64,000 nucleotides of DNA from Chloroflexi bacterium TSY. GTDB taxonomy: Bacteria > Chloroflexota > Anaerolineae > Caldilineales > Caldilineaceae. The DNA is taken from contig JAHBNG010000033.1 in NCBI GenBank assembly GCA_019217005.1, positions 1 through 64,000 on the forward strand, given 5' to 3'. This document shows, piece after piece, positions 1 through 9,293 of the stretch. The first letter of the stretch is position 1; every line of letters begins with the position of its first letter. The position numbers and the translations under genes are program-made. The notes under the pieces are model-generated. The model was not told the origin of the DNA. It saw only the letters and a list, made by a program, of their open reading frames with translations, and did no database searches.

Positions 1-983
1 ATGAACTAGGATATACCGAAGCCTGGATTGGCCAACATTTTTCGGTTGCCTGGGAGCCGATTCCATCCAACGACGTTTTTATTGCGAATGTTCTGCCTCG
101 CACCAAAAATATTCGTCTGGGCACGGGCGTTACCATCGTCCAGTATCACCATCCAGTCAATGTAGCTCTGCGGTTGGCCTACCTCGATCATCTTGCGCGC
201 GGGCGCTTGCTGTGTGGCTTTGGTCAGAGCGGCATTTCGACCGACCTCACTCTTTTCGATCTGCCCTCAGACCCGAAGACGTTAGGGTTGATGACCGTAG
301 AAGGAATGGACATGGTGCTCAAACTATGGCAAGAGGACGCCCCATTTGACTTTCAGGGCGATTATTGGCGCATCCACATTGATGAACACGATCCTGATAT
401 TGCCATGGGCACGATTTTAAAACCGTACCAAAAGCCGCATCCGCCCATTGCAATGAGCGTTATGAAAGGCAACTCAATGGCCGCACGCATGGCGGGACAG
501 CGGGGATACATTCCTTTAAGTACAAACCTGGTCCCATCCGCGACCTTGGCTCAACACTGGAAAACTTACTGTGCCGGTGCAGCTGAGGCCGGTCAACCAG
601 AGCCAGACCGTGCGATCTGGCGGATTGGCCGCAACATTTTTGTCGGTGAGACGAACGCAGAAGCACGGGAGCATGCTCTGAACGGTTCATTTGGCCGTTC
701 CTTTGACTATCTGATCAAGCTAATTGGACGTAATACCCTAATTGGGCTGAAAGAAGATCCAGAGATGCCGGATGAGGCGGTCACCGTCGAATACGCTGTC
801 GATAAGCTATCCATTGTCGGCGATGTCGACGAAGTAACGCGGCGGCTTCAGGAAATCTGGGAGATTACGGGTGGCTTTGGCACCCTGCTCATGATTGCTC
901 ATGATTGGGATGATCGGGCGAAGTGGATTCGATCAATGGAACTGCTCGTCAACGAAGTCATTCCTGCGCTGCCGACCGTCTGA
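1..983 (+). CDS. LLM-class flavin-dependent oxidoreductase, 5' end outside window
   Basis: The frame is open from base 3 of the window to the TGA at 981-983, so the gene starts upstream and only its C-terminal 326 residues are seen. The translation has the luciferase-like barrel pattern: EAWIGQH near the window start, then RTKNIRLGTGV, the HHPVNVALRLAYLDHLARGR segment and GFGQSG. This family uses reduced FMN or F420 to oxidise small organic substrates as cytosolic dimers; the substrate cannot be told from sequence. A TTG at 174 could be mistaken for the start, but conserved family sequence continues upstream of it. The next gene begins 455 bases downstream, after a small mobile element. A second luciferase-like gene lies at 48425-49321. 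Confidence 0.87.
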   Translation, partial: ELGYTEAWIGQHFSVAWEPIPSNDVFIANVLPRTKNIRLGTGVTIVQYHHPVNVALRLAYLDHLARGRLLCGFGQSGISTDLTLFDLPSDPKTLGLMTVEGMDMVLKLWQEDAPFDFQGDYWRIHIDEHDPDIAMGTILKPYQKPHPPIAMSVMKGNSMAARMAGQRGYIPLSTNLVPSATLAQHWKTYCAGAAEAGQPEPDRAIWRIGRNIFVGETNAEAREHALNGSFGRSFDYLIKLIGRNTLIGLKEDPEMPDEAVTVEYAVDKLSIVGDVDEVTRRLQEIWEITGGFGTLLMIAHDWDDRAKWIRSMELLVNEVIPALPTV

Positions 984-1051
984 AACACTAATGGGTCTAG
1001 ACCTACACATTCAGTTACTCTCAACACAACCGAAGTGGATATCGATCACCT

Positions 1052-1245
1052 AGGGCAATCGCGTACCTTAAAAAAGTGGCGCGAATCGCCAACCGCCACC
1101 GGTTAAAACCGACGTCTAGCAATCAGAGTACGCTGAAGCGCACTGCCTTTCAACCCGCTTGTGCGGGTTTACGCTGATTAGACCGGCGTTTCTTCGTGCA
1201 ACGGGTGCTTCGCCAACGCTGGGCGACAAAGTACGCGATTGCCCT
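1052..1245. mobile_element. MITE-like element, 194 bp, 11-bp target duplication
   Basis: The ends are a perfect 15-bp inverted repeat, AGGGCAATCGCGTAC at 1052-1066 and its complement at 1231-1245. Directly outside are identical 11-bp copies of ATCGATCACCT at 1041-1051 and 1246-1256, as expected for a target duplication. The interior has no gene. It contains a short palindromic block (1095-1117) nearly identical to one at 48138-48160. The transposase family is unknown to me; a 10-12 bp duplication is typical of IS4-like transposases. The rest of the gap, 1257-1437, holds only a weak inverted repeat (about 1368-1421) and the leader of the next gene. Confidence 0.72.
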
Positions 1246-1437
1246 ATCGATCACCTGCACAGCGGTTGTGCCTTTCTATGTTCGGTGCTATACTTTGAGT
1301 ATCTAGTTCCCATTTCTAACCTGAACAAGGCCGCTTCGCATAAAAGCCAGAACCAAAAATGGATCCACAAAGGGCACGAGGGAACACCAAGAAGAGTCTT
1401 GGGCTTCGTGTATCTTTGGGCTACCAAGGAGAAACCT

Positions 1438-2787
1438 ATGAACAAAATCCAATTATCGCGCCGAACTTTCCTGAAGGGTACAGCCTTGAGCGCTGTTGGA
1501 GTTGCACTTGCTGCTTGTACTGCACCAACTGCTGCTCCTGCGGGTGGAAGTGAAGCTGCCTCTGAAACCAGTACATTGGTTGTGGCCAGCTTCTATCCGG
1601 TTGATCAAACGGCTGGGTGGGATGGTTTGGTCGAACAGTTTGAGGCCGATCATCCAGGTTTGACTGTGGAAACGCAAGTGACACCTTTTAACGAATATTT
1701 GCCCAAGCTACTCACCCAAATTGCATCGAATTCAGTGCCAGATGTATTAGGCGTTGAAAATACACCCTTTATTCAGTTTGTGGATAAGAATGTGCTCCTC
1801 AATTTGAGTCCATTGCTGGAAGATGACCCAGTCTTCAAACCGGAGGATTTCTTCCCCAAACTTATCGGACGGTATACCGTCAATGGAAATATCTACGGTA
1901 TTCCCTATGACGTGCAGCCGATTTGCTGCCTGTTTTATAACAAAGGGCACTTCGATGAAGCGGGCATCGACTACCCCACTGATGAGTGGCGTTGGAACGA
2001 CCTGCTAGAGGCATCGCTGGCGCTGACCAAGACAGAGGGAGATCGGACCACTCAGTATGGTTTCCATACGGGTGGCGATGTGGATCGGAATCTCTTTGTC
2101 TACTCGAATGGCGGTACAGTTGCCGATAGTGTCGAAAACCCAACCAAGGCAACGTTCGACAACCCCAAGACCATCGAAGGTGTACAGTTCTGGGCCGACT
2201 TGATCAATGAACATAAAGTTGCGCCCACGCCTGAGTTCTTGCAAAGTTCTGGTCAAGGTGTGACTGACATGTTTGCAACGGGTCGTCTTTCCTCATTTGT
2301 GGGTGGCTATTGGAGCTTTGTCTTCTCGCCCGATAAATTTAAGCAGGTCGATTTGGGCTTACAGATTGCGCCAGCAGGACCGGAAGGAACACGTGGTTAC
2401 GCAACAGGCGGTACAGCTTACTGTGTTGCAAATGACACCCAGCAGGTTGATGCCGCGTGGGAATTCACCAAATTCTTTATGGGTCAACCGGGCTATGACG
2501 CGGCTTTTTCTGCTGCCACATTAGGAATTATCTATCCGCCCGCCTACATCCCTTCTTATAACTCACATGTCTATTTGGGTCGTGATGAACCACCGATCGA
2601 GAACATGCAGATCAATGGCAACGCAGCCGAATTTGCCTGGTTCACCCCTCATCATCCAGCCTGGGTAGAATTACGCTCAACCACAATTATTCCAACCACG
2701 CAGTTGATTGCCAATGGGGATAAGAGCGTCGAAGAAGGATTAGCAGAAATGCAAGAAGAAGCGCAAAAGGCTTTGGGGGCGGCTTGA
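1438..2787 (+). CDS. sugar ABC transporter substrate-binding lipoprotein (family 1)
   Basis: This 449-residue protein is an extracytoplasmic solute receptor for a carbohydrate importer. The start at 1438 is chosen because AAGGAG lies just upstream and the N-terminus then reads as a Tat-type signal (SRRTFLKG, residues 7-14) ending in a lipobox, LAAC, with Cys27 as the lipidated residue. An Ala/Pro-rich linker follows. The rest fits family 1 binding proteins (FEADHPGLTVE near the N-terminus, GIPYDVQP in the ligand lobe). Two permease genes follow on the same strand after about 210 bases containing a stable hairpin. The ligand is not predictable beyond a sugar or sugar derivative. No MalK-type ATPase is encoded nearby, so a shared ATPase must serve it. 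Confidence 0.92.
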   Translation: MNKIQLSRRTFLKGTALSAVGVALAACTAPTAAPAGGSEAASETSTLVVASFYPVDQTAGWDGLVEQFEADHPGLTVETQVTPFNEYLPKLLTQIASNSVPDVLGVENTPFIQFVDKNVLLNLSPLLEDDPVFKPEDFFPKLIGRYTVNGNIYGIPYDVQPICCLFYNKGHFDEAGIDYPTDEWRWNDLLEASLALTKTEGDRTTQYGFHTGGDVDRNLFVYSNGGTVADSVENPTKATFDNPKTIEGVQFWADLINEHKVAPTPEFLQSSGQGVTDMFATGRLSSFVGGYWSFVFSPDKFKQVDLGLQIAPAGPEGTRGYATGGTAYCVANDTQQVDAAWEFTKFFMGQPGYDAAFSAATLGIIYPPAYIPSYNSHVYLGRDEPPIENMQINGNAAEFAWFTPHHPAWVELRSTTIIPTTQLIANGDKSVEEGLAEMQEEAQKALGAA

Positions 2788-2862
2788 TATGGTCAGTGAG
2801 CGGTGTTGTTTGCGCTCTTCGTCAATGAAGCTGACATAGAACGTGGATAATAGAGCTCCATG

Positions 2863-2901
2863 GAATTTCCGCGGATTTGCCAAACAGATCCGCGGAAATT
2901 C
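2863..2901 (+). promoter_or_regulatory. 14-bp perfect hairpin between binding protein and permeases
   Basis: GAATTTCCGCGGAT at 2863-2876 is perfectly complementary to 2888-2901, with an 11-base loop. There is no T tract, so it is not a classic terminator. Its place between a binding-protein gene and its permease genes matches the position of mRNA-stabilising or attenuating hairpins in malE-malF type operons, where they keep the receptor more abundant than the membrane parts. That role is inferred from position only. Confidence 0.55.
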
Positions 2902-2997
2902 GCTCAATCAATGGAAGCAAAGCGGCATCTGCATTCTATTCGGGAACTGCAAAGATGGTGTTCTCACGCTGAACAAGTATAATTTCTACAATTGACG

Positions 2998-3939
2998 ATG
3001 GCAACTACACAATCCATTTCTGTCCAACATCATACCCGGTCCGCACGGCGCCGCTCTCGTACTTTCTGGCAGCGCACAGTGGCCGGTTATACCTTTATTA
3101 CACCTAATTTTATCGCATTTTTAGTTTTCGTGGCTGGACCTGTGATTGCCGGTCTGCTTTTGAGCTTTACTGAGTGGGATCTGTTGACGCCACCAGTGTT
3201 TATCGGTTTGGATAACTATATCGACCTGCTCACAGATGACAAGCTTTTTTGGCAGAGCCTGACAAATACGCTCTACTACTCCATACTAACAGTGTCCACC
3301 GGTATTGTCGTTTCGCTGGCCCTGGCATTAATGCTCAATCAACCACTCAGCGGAGTACGCTTCTATCGCACGATTTTCTTTATTCCGGTCGTCTCCTCTA
3401 GTGTCGCCGTGGCACTGGTTTGGAAATGGTTCTATAATGGCGAATTTGGTATTTTGAACTGGCTGCTCGATTTGATCAATTTGCCACCACAGAACTGGCT
3501 GACCAGCCAGAGTTGGGCCATGCCTGCGGTGGCGTTGACTGTGGTGTGGAAGGGGATGGGCTATAACATGGTCATCTTCCTGGCCGGGTTGCAGGATGTT
3601 CCGGAATCGCTGCATGAGGCCGCTGCGATCGATGGCGCAAATGCCTGGCAACGATTTTGGCGAATTACGCTACCTTTGCTGCGCCCACATCTCTTTTTTG
3701 TGTTGGTTGTATCAATTATTGGCTCCTTTCAAGCCTTTGACATGGTCTATGTGATGACTGGTGGTGGCCCCGGCAATGCAACACTGGTTTACAATTACCA
3801 TATTTGGCAGAACGCCTTTCAGTTTTTCAAGATGGGGTATGCCTCAGCGATGGCGTATATTCTCTTTTTCCTCATCTTTCTCATTACCTTGATCCAAGTA
3901 CGGCTGCTGGGTCGACGTACATACTATGAGTTGGGCTAG
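2998..3939 (+). CDS. sugar ABC transporter permease (MalF-like)
   Basis: A 313-residue inner-membrane protein with six predicted hydrophobic segments, beginning after a basic N-terminal stretch (residues 15-27). The coupling EAA loop is present and intact (ESLHEAAAIDGANAWQRFW followed by ITLPLLRP), which is where the cytoplasmic ATPase docks. The ATG at 2998 is preferred to the TTG six bases earlier. It pairs with the next permease, whose start lies 3 bases after this stop. Together with the lipoprotein at 1438 they form a carbohydrate uptake (CUT1-type) system. Substrate unknown. Confidence 0.93.
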   Translation: MATTQSISVQHHTRSARRRSRTFWQRTVAGYTFITPNFIAFLVFVAGPVIAGLLLSFTEWDLLTPPVFIGLDNYIDLLTDDKLFWQSLTNTLYYSILTVSTGIVVSLALALMLNQPLSGVRFYRTIFFIPVVSSSVAVALVWKWFYNGEFGILNWLLDLINLPPQNWLTSQSWAMPAVALTVVWKGMGYNMVIFLAGLQDVPESLHEAAAIDGANAWQRFWRITLPLLRPHLFFVLVVSIIGSFQAFDMVYVMTGGGPGNATLVYNYHIWQNAFQFFKMGYASAMAYILFFLIFLITLIQVRLLGRRTYYELG

Positions 3940-3942
3940 CGC

Positions 3943-4833
3943 ATGGGTATTTATTCATCGTCGGAAACAGCGCCAGCCCAAATAGCCACAGTAAAGCAGC
4001 GACGAATGGGTCCAGCAGTGCAATGGATCGCGCTGCAACTCGTGTTAATTTTGGTGGGTATCACCTGCCTCTTGCCCTTTATCTGGATGGTTTCGACCAG
4101 TTTTAAGGAACCGTTCCAAGTCTTTACCTATCCACCTGAATTTATTCCCAATCCATGGACGACAGCAGGGTATAGCCGGCTGGCTGATGTATCGCCCATC
4201 ATGAACTGGGTCATCAACAGCATTGTTGTCTCCACCGTGATCACAGTGAGTCAGCTATTCTTTTCATCGCTGGCTGCCTATTCCTTTGCCCGCATTCGTT
4301 TTCCTGGCCGCGAGTTCATCTTTATGGGCTACCTGGCCACCATGATGATTCCTGGTCAGGTGACATTGATCCCAACCTATATTTTGGTCAAAACCTTTGG
4401 TTGGATCGACACCATGTATGCTCTGACCATGCCCTATCTCTTTGGTAGTGCATTTGGAACGTTTTTACTGCGCCAGTTCTTCTTGACAATTCCGACCGAA
4501 TTGGAGGACGCTGCACGCATCGATGGCGCAGGTTATTTGGGTACTTATTTTCGGATCATTCTGCCTCTTTCCAAGCCAGCGCTCGCAACGCTCGGCGTCT
4601 TCGTTTTTCTCTTTTTCTGGAATGATTTTCTCTGGCCGTTGATTGTGATCAATACGGATGAACACCGCACGTTACCGGTTGGGTTGGCCGTGATCTCGCG
4701 TGGCTATTTTGGCACCGATTGGTCGGCGTTAATGGCCGGAACCGTTATTTCTCTCGTGCCGATCTTAGTGATCTTCTTTATGGCCCAACGATACTTTGTG
4801 CAGGGTATTACATTAACGGGGTTGAAAGGATAA
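3943..4833 (+). CDS. sugar ABC transporter permease (MalG-like)
   Basis: A 296-residue membrane permease, the second half of the translocation channel. It has the MalG/CarB-type signature WMVSTSFKEP after the first transmembrane helix and an intact EAA loop (ELEDAARIDGAGYLGTYF, then ILPLSKPAL). The gene starts 3 bases after the first permease, so the two are translationally linked. The operon ends here: the next gene is convergent, and no ATPase or glycosidase gene follows. Confidence 0.93.
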   Translation: MGIYSSSETAPAQIATVKQRRMGPAVQWIALQLVLILVGITCLLPFIWMVSTSFKEPFQVFTYPPEFIPNPWTTAGYSRLADVSPIMNWVINSIVVSTVITVSQLFFSSLAAYSFARIRFPGREFIFMGYLATMMIPGQVTLIPTYILVKTFGWIDTMYALTMPYLFGSAFGTFLLRQFFLTIPTELEDAARIDGAGYLGTYFRIILPLSKPALATLGVFVFLFFWNDFLWPLIVINTDEHRTLPVGLAVISRGYFGTDWSALMAGTVISLVPILVIFFMAQRYFVQGITLTGLKG

Positions 4834-4859
4834 TCGAGCTAAATACGTTCGTCTACTTT

Positions 4860-5099
4860 TTATAAAGCTTTATCCAAAAGCTCATCCAAGGTTAGTTTCT
4901 TGGCCTCTTTATGCAGCGAGGCATGAAAGTCATTCAACTCATCCAATAATGCCATCAACTGTATCTTCCGCTCATCCGTGAGTTGGCCTCCTATTAGTTC
5001 GACCACCTTGGTGATGTTGGGTAAGGTCGCTTCATACTCCCGACGTCCTCTATAACCAATGCAGACAAGGGGTTTTACTAGATCTGGCGAAAAATCCAA
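4860..5099 (-). CDS. small hypothetical protein, possibly a gene remnant
   Basis: A 79-codon frame starting with TTG; no ATG is available before the upstream in-frame stop near 5121-5123. The predicted product is soluble and helical, rich in Leu, Asp, Glu and Lys in its second half (residues 27-79), with no motif I recognise. It lies convergent to the sugar permease and downstream of the SRPBCC gene on the same strand. The lack of a good start makes it either a weakly supported small gene or the tail of a lost one. Confidence 0.35.
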   Translation of the reverse strand: MDFSPDLVKPLVCIGYRGRREYEATLPNITKVVELIGGQLTDERKIQLMALLDELNDFHASLHKEAKKLTLDELLDKAL

Positions 5100-5103
5100 C
5101 GCT

Positions 5104-5146
5104 CTGGGCTTTCGCCAAGATCATACTGAAAAAGGCGAAAGTCCAG
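5104..5146 (-). terminator. imperfect hairpin downstream of the SRPBCC gene
   Basis: 5104-5116 and 5134-5146 pair over 13 bp with one mismatch (CTGGGCTTTCGCC against its near complement), loop 17 bases. It lies 5 bases beyond the stop of the SRPBCC gene. There is no clear T run, so intrinsic termination is only a possibility. Confidence 0.3.
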
Positions 5147-5150
5147 AAAG

Positions 5151-5609
5151 TTATGTCAGGTTGATAACCTGCCCATCTTGAAGCTGAGTCTGCCCGTTCT
5201 CCAGCAATTCCTTGAGCTTGCCTAAGTTCGCCGCTACTGCTTTGCGAATGCCCCCAACCGCCAAGCGTTCGAGTATACTAGGGTAGCGTGTACGGAGCGA
5301 CATCTGGTCAATCAGGCGTGTACCGTCAACGACGGACTCGAATCGTAGATGACGCTTGAACCCAAGTGAAGAGCCAGGAAGAGACTGGATCGTCAGGCTT
5401 TGCACCGGTTCGTAATGGGTTATCTCATAGCGTTGGTTGTCCGTTTTTCGTGTTTGGTGATAGCGTGCGCCAAGCTTAGGACCGTTCCCACTTTCCTGAA
5501 CTACCCTCATCACAAAATAATTCCATTTGGGTATGTTCCTCATATCGGCAACAAACTCAAAGACAGCGGTAATTGGTGCTTGAATCTCAATCACGTTTTG
5601 AAATTTCAT
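5151..5609 (-). CDS. SRPBCC-family lipid/ligand-binding protein
   Basis: A 152-residue protein with the Bet v1/START-like pattern of the polyketide cyclase/dehydrase group: an N-terminal beta strand with IEIQAPITAVFEFVADMRN (helix-grip entry) followed by W-N at residues 29-30, a run of antiparallel strands, and a long C-terminal helix (about residues 110-145) that normally packs on the ligand cavity. Its ATG overlaps the stop of the upstream hydrolase gene by 4 bases (ATGA), so the two are translationally coupled. It probably binds or modifies the small hydrophobic compound handled by this operon; the compound is unknown. Confidence 0.82.
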   Translation of the reverse strand: MKFQNVIEIQAPITAVFEFVADMRNIPKWNYFVMRVVQESGNGPKLGARYHQTRKTDNQRYEITHYEPVQSLTIQSLPGSSLGFKRHLRFESVVDGTRLIDQMSLRTRYPSILERLAVGGIRKAVAANLGKLKELLENGQTQLQDGQVINLT

Positions 5610-6463
5610 AGTACTTGTCCCTCCAATTCACGGTTCATATTGATGGGGGTGCGATTTTCTAGCCGCCCCTTCGAGCCAGGATCGTGACTTGGGAGGTAAA
5701 TCGTCGGATTCTGATCTGCGTAGGCCAGAATCTTCATATGGGTGTTTTGTTGAGCTTGCGGATCATCGCCAACTCCATCCGTTTTTCGGGCAATGAGCAG
5801 CTCCTCCGTGTAAGATGCATCCCCTGCAAAAACGATGGATAATTCGCCTGCAACCAGAATCACCGACAGATGTCCTGGACTATGTCCGGGTGTCGGTACG
5901 AGATGGATATCCTCTGATTTCGTGAGTGTCTCATGACTGGCAAATGGGCCAAACGGCCCCTGGTCAAAATCAACCAAACGTGGCTGAAACCAATCAGGCC
6001 AACGTTGGTTCAGGTAGCCACCCAACCGCCCTTTGAAGCCGGTAGCGGCGGCCCACTCTCTGCGGGAGACGATGAACTCGGCCTTTGGGAAATGATGTAA
6101 CCCGCCATCATGATCTTGATGCAGATGTGTCATCACTACCCGGCGCACATCATCTGGTGAAAAACCGAGTTGTCGTAGTTGTGGACCGACTTCTTGTTCC
6201 GGGGTCATGTCGAATTTGGCGGCACGCTGCACCAGTGGCATGAAAGGTGGGAACCAGATACGCTTATTAGCGTCCGCCGGAATACCGGTATCGATGACGA
6301 TGAGTCCTTCAGGATGCTCGATCACCCATACATAAATTGGCAACCAATCGGTGAATTCGCTGTCAAACAAGGTATTCATCATGCGCTTGATACCGTCACC
6401 GCGCCCAATCCGCCAGTTTTGGGTAACTTTGACCTTACCAATTTCGAGTGTGTGGATATTCAT
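5606..6463 (-). CDS. metallo-beta-lactamase-fold hydrolase (AHL-lactonase-like subgroup)
   Basis: This 285-residue protein carries the full MBL metal set: HLHQDHDGG with His113, His115, Asp117 and His118, then GHSPGH with His194 and His198, and Asp215 in FAGDAS. The overall arrangement (VIDTGIPAD near residue 57, long insertion before the HxHxDH) is closest to the AttM/AiiA-like lactonase group, but this group also includes other esterases, so quorum quenching is only one possibility. It has no signal peptide. It is the middle gene of the tetR-MBL-SRPBCC operon, 3 bases after the tetR stop and overlapping the SRPBCC gene by 4 bases. Confidence 0.87.
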   Translation of the reverse strand: MNIHTLEIGKVKVTQNWRIGRGDGIKRMMNTLFDSEFTDWLPIYVWVIEHPEGLIVIDTGIPADANKRIWFPPFMPLVQRAAKFDMTPEQEVGPQLRQLGFSPDDVRRVVMTHLHQDHDGGLHHFPKAEFIVSRREWAAATGFKGRLGGYLNQRWPDWFQPRLVDFDQGPFGPFASHETLTKSEDIHLVPTPGHSPGHLSVILVAGELSIVFAGDASYTEELLIARKTDGVGDDPQAQQNTHMKILAYADQNPTIYLPSHDPGSKGRLENRTPINMNRELEGQVL

Positions 6464-6466
6464 GGT

Positions 6467-7180
6467 TTAGCTCTCCTCTTTTGGTGATTTCAGACCAATC
6501 TGTTGTAAAAACTTTTCTATTTCATATTGAAAAAACGCGTCTGTGTCAGCTATAACCGGTTGTATGAGATTGAACAATTCCAGCATGATATGACCGTAAA
6601 TCTTCACCCAAGCAATTGCCGCCAAATACAAGGCAGGCAAGGGAAGGTCATGTCCATCGACCTTGGTCAGCTCATGGAGTGATTGTTCCAGGGCAGGGGG
6701 GAAGTGGCGACATTCAAGGGGTAGGTCGATTTCTCCATTTTCCAGCGCGGCGGCAAATATCCTGGCTCTGACAAGAAAACTGCGCCGCGCGGGCGGATAG
6801 GTGACATCTGTCGGTTGCGTATAATTGGGGATCGGATTGCCATAGAGTAGTTGGAAATCAATCGGATGGGTGAGTGCCCACTGGCGATAAGCGTGGGCAA
6901 CAGCGATGAGCCGTTGGGTGGATGTCTTCCAGGCTGCATCGGCCGCCGCGGCTTCAAGGGTCTCTGCCAATTGTGTGAAAGCATCCTCAATCAACGCCGT
7001 GATGAGATCGTTCAAGCTGGCATAATAATGATACAGAGCTGGGGCGGTCATGCCCATCTGCCTGGCAATGGCCCGTACCGAGAGACCAGCGGTACCCTTT
7101 TCAGCCATCAATTGCCGGGCTGCATCTTTGATTTCTTGGCGTGTGATGTCGAGAATTTTCTCCCGTCGAGTTCGTGCCAT
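6467..7180 (-). CDS. TetR-family transcriptional regulator
   Basis: A 237-residue repressor. The N-terminal helix-turn-helix spans about residues 33-55 (VRAIARQMGMTAPALYHYY), the standard TetR recognition region, and the remaining all-helical part resembles the WHG-type ligand-binding domain. It is the first gene of a three-gene operon with a hydrolase and an SRPBCC protein, so it most likely represses its own operon until the substrate of that pathway binds. The start at 7180 gives the usual MARTRREKIL opening. An AT-rich leader (7200-7260) precedes it; I see no convincing symmetric operator. Confidence 0.9.
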   Translation of the reverse strand: MARTRREKILDITRQEIKDAARQLMAEKGTAGLSVRAIARQMGMTAPALYHYYASLNDLITALIEDAFTQLAETLEAAAADAAWKTSTQRLIAVAHAYRQWALTHPIDFQLLYGNPIPNYTQPTDVTYPPARRSFLVRARIFAAALENGEIDLPLECRHFPPALEQSLHELTKVDGHDLPLPALYLAAIAWVKIYGHIMLELFNLIQPVIADTDAFFQYEIEKFLQQIGLKSPKEES

Positions 7181-7684
7181 AACACCCTTCTTTTTATCGT
7201 CGGTAAAATGAATTTATATATAGTTATTTTATTTTAACACTGTTCAATTGATTTGTCAAGAGGGGTTTTCGAGATGGCAGAGGATTCAGCGTGCAGGATT
7301 AGAGTGAACGGACTTGACAGAGCTATAAAGTATAATTTCCTAGCTATCAGTAGATAAAAGGGTGGCGAGAGTTCAGGTAGCCGAACTGGTCGAACCTTAA
7401 CGTTGGATTTTTCGCCACATCTATAAAAACCCCGACAAGAGCGAATGATTTGTTGACCAACCTAACTCTACTGATAACCCGCTGATTTTGTGCGCGAGGC
7501 TTCTAATTCGCTGTTTTCTGAATTCGTTGTCGTTTGTCTGGAGTGTTTTGGATCAGGAATCAAGCAAGGTACAATAAACAGTATTATATTGGGACACACC
7601 CCCGATACAACACGGATTAAATCCTGAAAATTCTACAGATCTGTGTCCAAAAAGTTTTTTGGGTTTACTTAATAATGTACCTAA
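7181..7684. other. non-coding leader between the tetR operon and an IS701 element
   Basis: No gene is evident. The stretch next to tetR is strongly AT-rich and probably holds the operon promoter. TTGGAT (7548-7553) and TACAAT (7570-7575), spaced 16 bases, could be a plus-strand promoter that once served the PhyH gene, now cut off by the IS at 7685. The last 30 bases are the original leader of that gene. Weak evidence throughout. Confidence 0.3.
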
Positions 7685-9293
7685 TACTACTGTGCATCAA
7701 GTAAAGGCTCGATAATGTTCGATTTTTGCACAAGATAATGCGAGCGTTTAGCGGAAACAAGACGACGTTGCTTGTAGCGAAGGCGCTCGATAGTCTCAGC
7801 GAGTGTCAAGACAGGTTTAGGCAGAACGGCATGGAGAAGTTCAACAACCTGTGGCAAAGTGAGAGCGGGGGCATCATATTTGAGGAAAAACTGAGAACGA
7901 GCCAAGAAACCAAAGGCCAAAATGACTAAGGTCATATGATGATGCCAACCGAGCCAACTGCGAGTTTCATATTCGTTGAGTCCGAGAAACTGCTTGGCTT
8001 GTTCAAAATGGTTTCAATGGGCCAACGCAAAGCAGAAACAGTGGCGAAGTCATCCAAGGAAGTCTCAAGGGGTGCATTGGAGAGAAAGTATTGCAGAGAG
8101 CAATCGGGATTGCGGCGGACGATGAGCCAGAGAGCAGAACCGGGGAGCCCATTGCGGACAGAGACAATGCGGCGACAAGCAATGGAAGCAACGATGAAGC
8201 CCTTGGAGCCCTCTTTGAGAACATGCTGTTGCCACTCATGCTCCTGGAAGGTGTCAGCGAGTTGAGCAACGGTGAGAGGCGTAGGTTCACCAGGCCGGAC
8301 GCGGAGCTTGAGCTTTGCGCCCGCGTCCAGATGATGCGGGCAGATAGGTCTGGGGGCTGGAGGTCCAGACACGAGTCTCTTTGGGCACTTCAGCAAAGTA
8401 GCTGTAAGCGGTTTGGCCATCAATGCAGTCAAGCAGATGAGTATCTTTGCCAAAGGCTTCATCCATAGTGATCCAGCGGATGGGCAACGCACCCAGGGCG
8501 TGCGTCTGCTCAATCATGGACCAAGCCAATTCATTTTTTGTTTGGAAGGTCAGGTCAGTGGGAAGACCGGTTTTGTACCGCTTCTCTGCATACTCATCAC
8601 TAAACCATTCTTGGGGGATATACAACCGACAGTTCAGTAAGGTATAGCCATGAGAGCTATTATATCCCAGGAAGACTCCGGCTTGACAGTTGGCGATCTT
8701 GCCCAGTTCGCCACACCGCTGCCGCTTGACGCCCACTGACTCTTCTCCTTGCTTGGGAATGTCGCTCCCATCCAGGAGTAAGACGCCATTTGCGTCTCCC
8801 AACAACTCACCTGTCTGTCGAGTATGTTCCGCCAGCATCGCTTCACCGCTCCAGCGGCTCTGACCCACAAAGCTTTGCAGGGGGCGTACACCCGATTCTC
8901 CTACTGTCGCCAGCGCGATGTTCTCGGCCGATTTGCGTTTGATTTCGGGGTCTAACAAGCCTCGCATGTAGTGGTACGCATGCTCTCTCTGAGCCACATG
9001 GCTGAAGTATGGACTATATATGGCATGATACTCCTGGAGTTGGTCGGCCAGTGCCGCCAGTTGCTCTTCTGTCAGTTCCAGCAGCGGCGGGCTTTCCAGT
9101 TGGCTGTAGTCATATTGATTGACTGCTTGAGCAAGTTTCATCTTGATTTCCTTTCATCGAAGACTGCTTCATTTTATTGGCTCTTCAGTCTATCTCATTT
9201 TTCCTTTGCATTCTGTTTGCGTTTTGTTAGCAATATGCCCAGAAATATAACGAATTTCCTTTGTGTTTCACAATATATTGCTGCACAGTAGTA
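7685..9293 (-). mobile_element. IS701-family insertion sequence, complete ends
   Basis: The element is 1609 bp. Its ends are perfect 12-bp inverted repeats (TACTACTGTGCA at 7685-7696 and the complement at 9282-9293). Both sides carry CTAA (7681-7684 and 9294-9297), matching the YTAR target duplication known for IS701 elements. The encoded transposase is IS701-like but frameshifted. Removing the element and one CTAA places the former upstream leader directly before GGAGAGG and the ATG of the dioxygenase at 9310, so the IS landed just 5' of that gene's ribosome-binding site. Confidence 0.93.
7687..9141 (-). pseudogene. IS701-family DDE transposase, two frameshifts
   Basis: The first frame (9141 to about 8310) has the family landmarks: LLDGSDIPKQGEESVG containing the first catalytic Asp, then CGELGKIANCQAGVFLGY. 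After SGRGRKAQ the reading continues in a second frame (VRPGEPTPLTVAQLAD to SALRWPIET), and near 8015 it moves to a third (FEQAKQFLGLNEYETRSW, then HHHMTLVILAFGFL) ending at 7687 inside the terminal repeat. RWPIE carries the catalytic Glu region. Two indels therefore separate otherwise well-preserved segments. The copy should be inactive unless complemented in trans, yet its ends are intact and could still be mobilised. Confidence 0.9.

Noticed and set aside
7200..7260. TetR operator in the AT-rich leader
   Set aside because: Only weak symmetry (GTTA...TAAC) could be found; not enough to claim a site.
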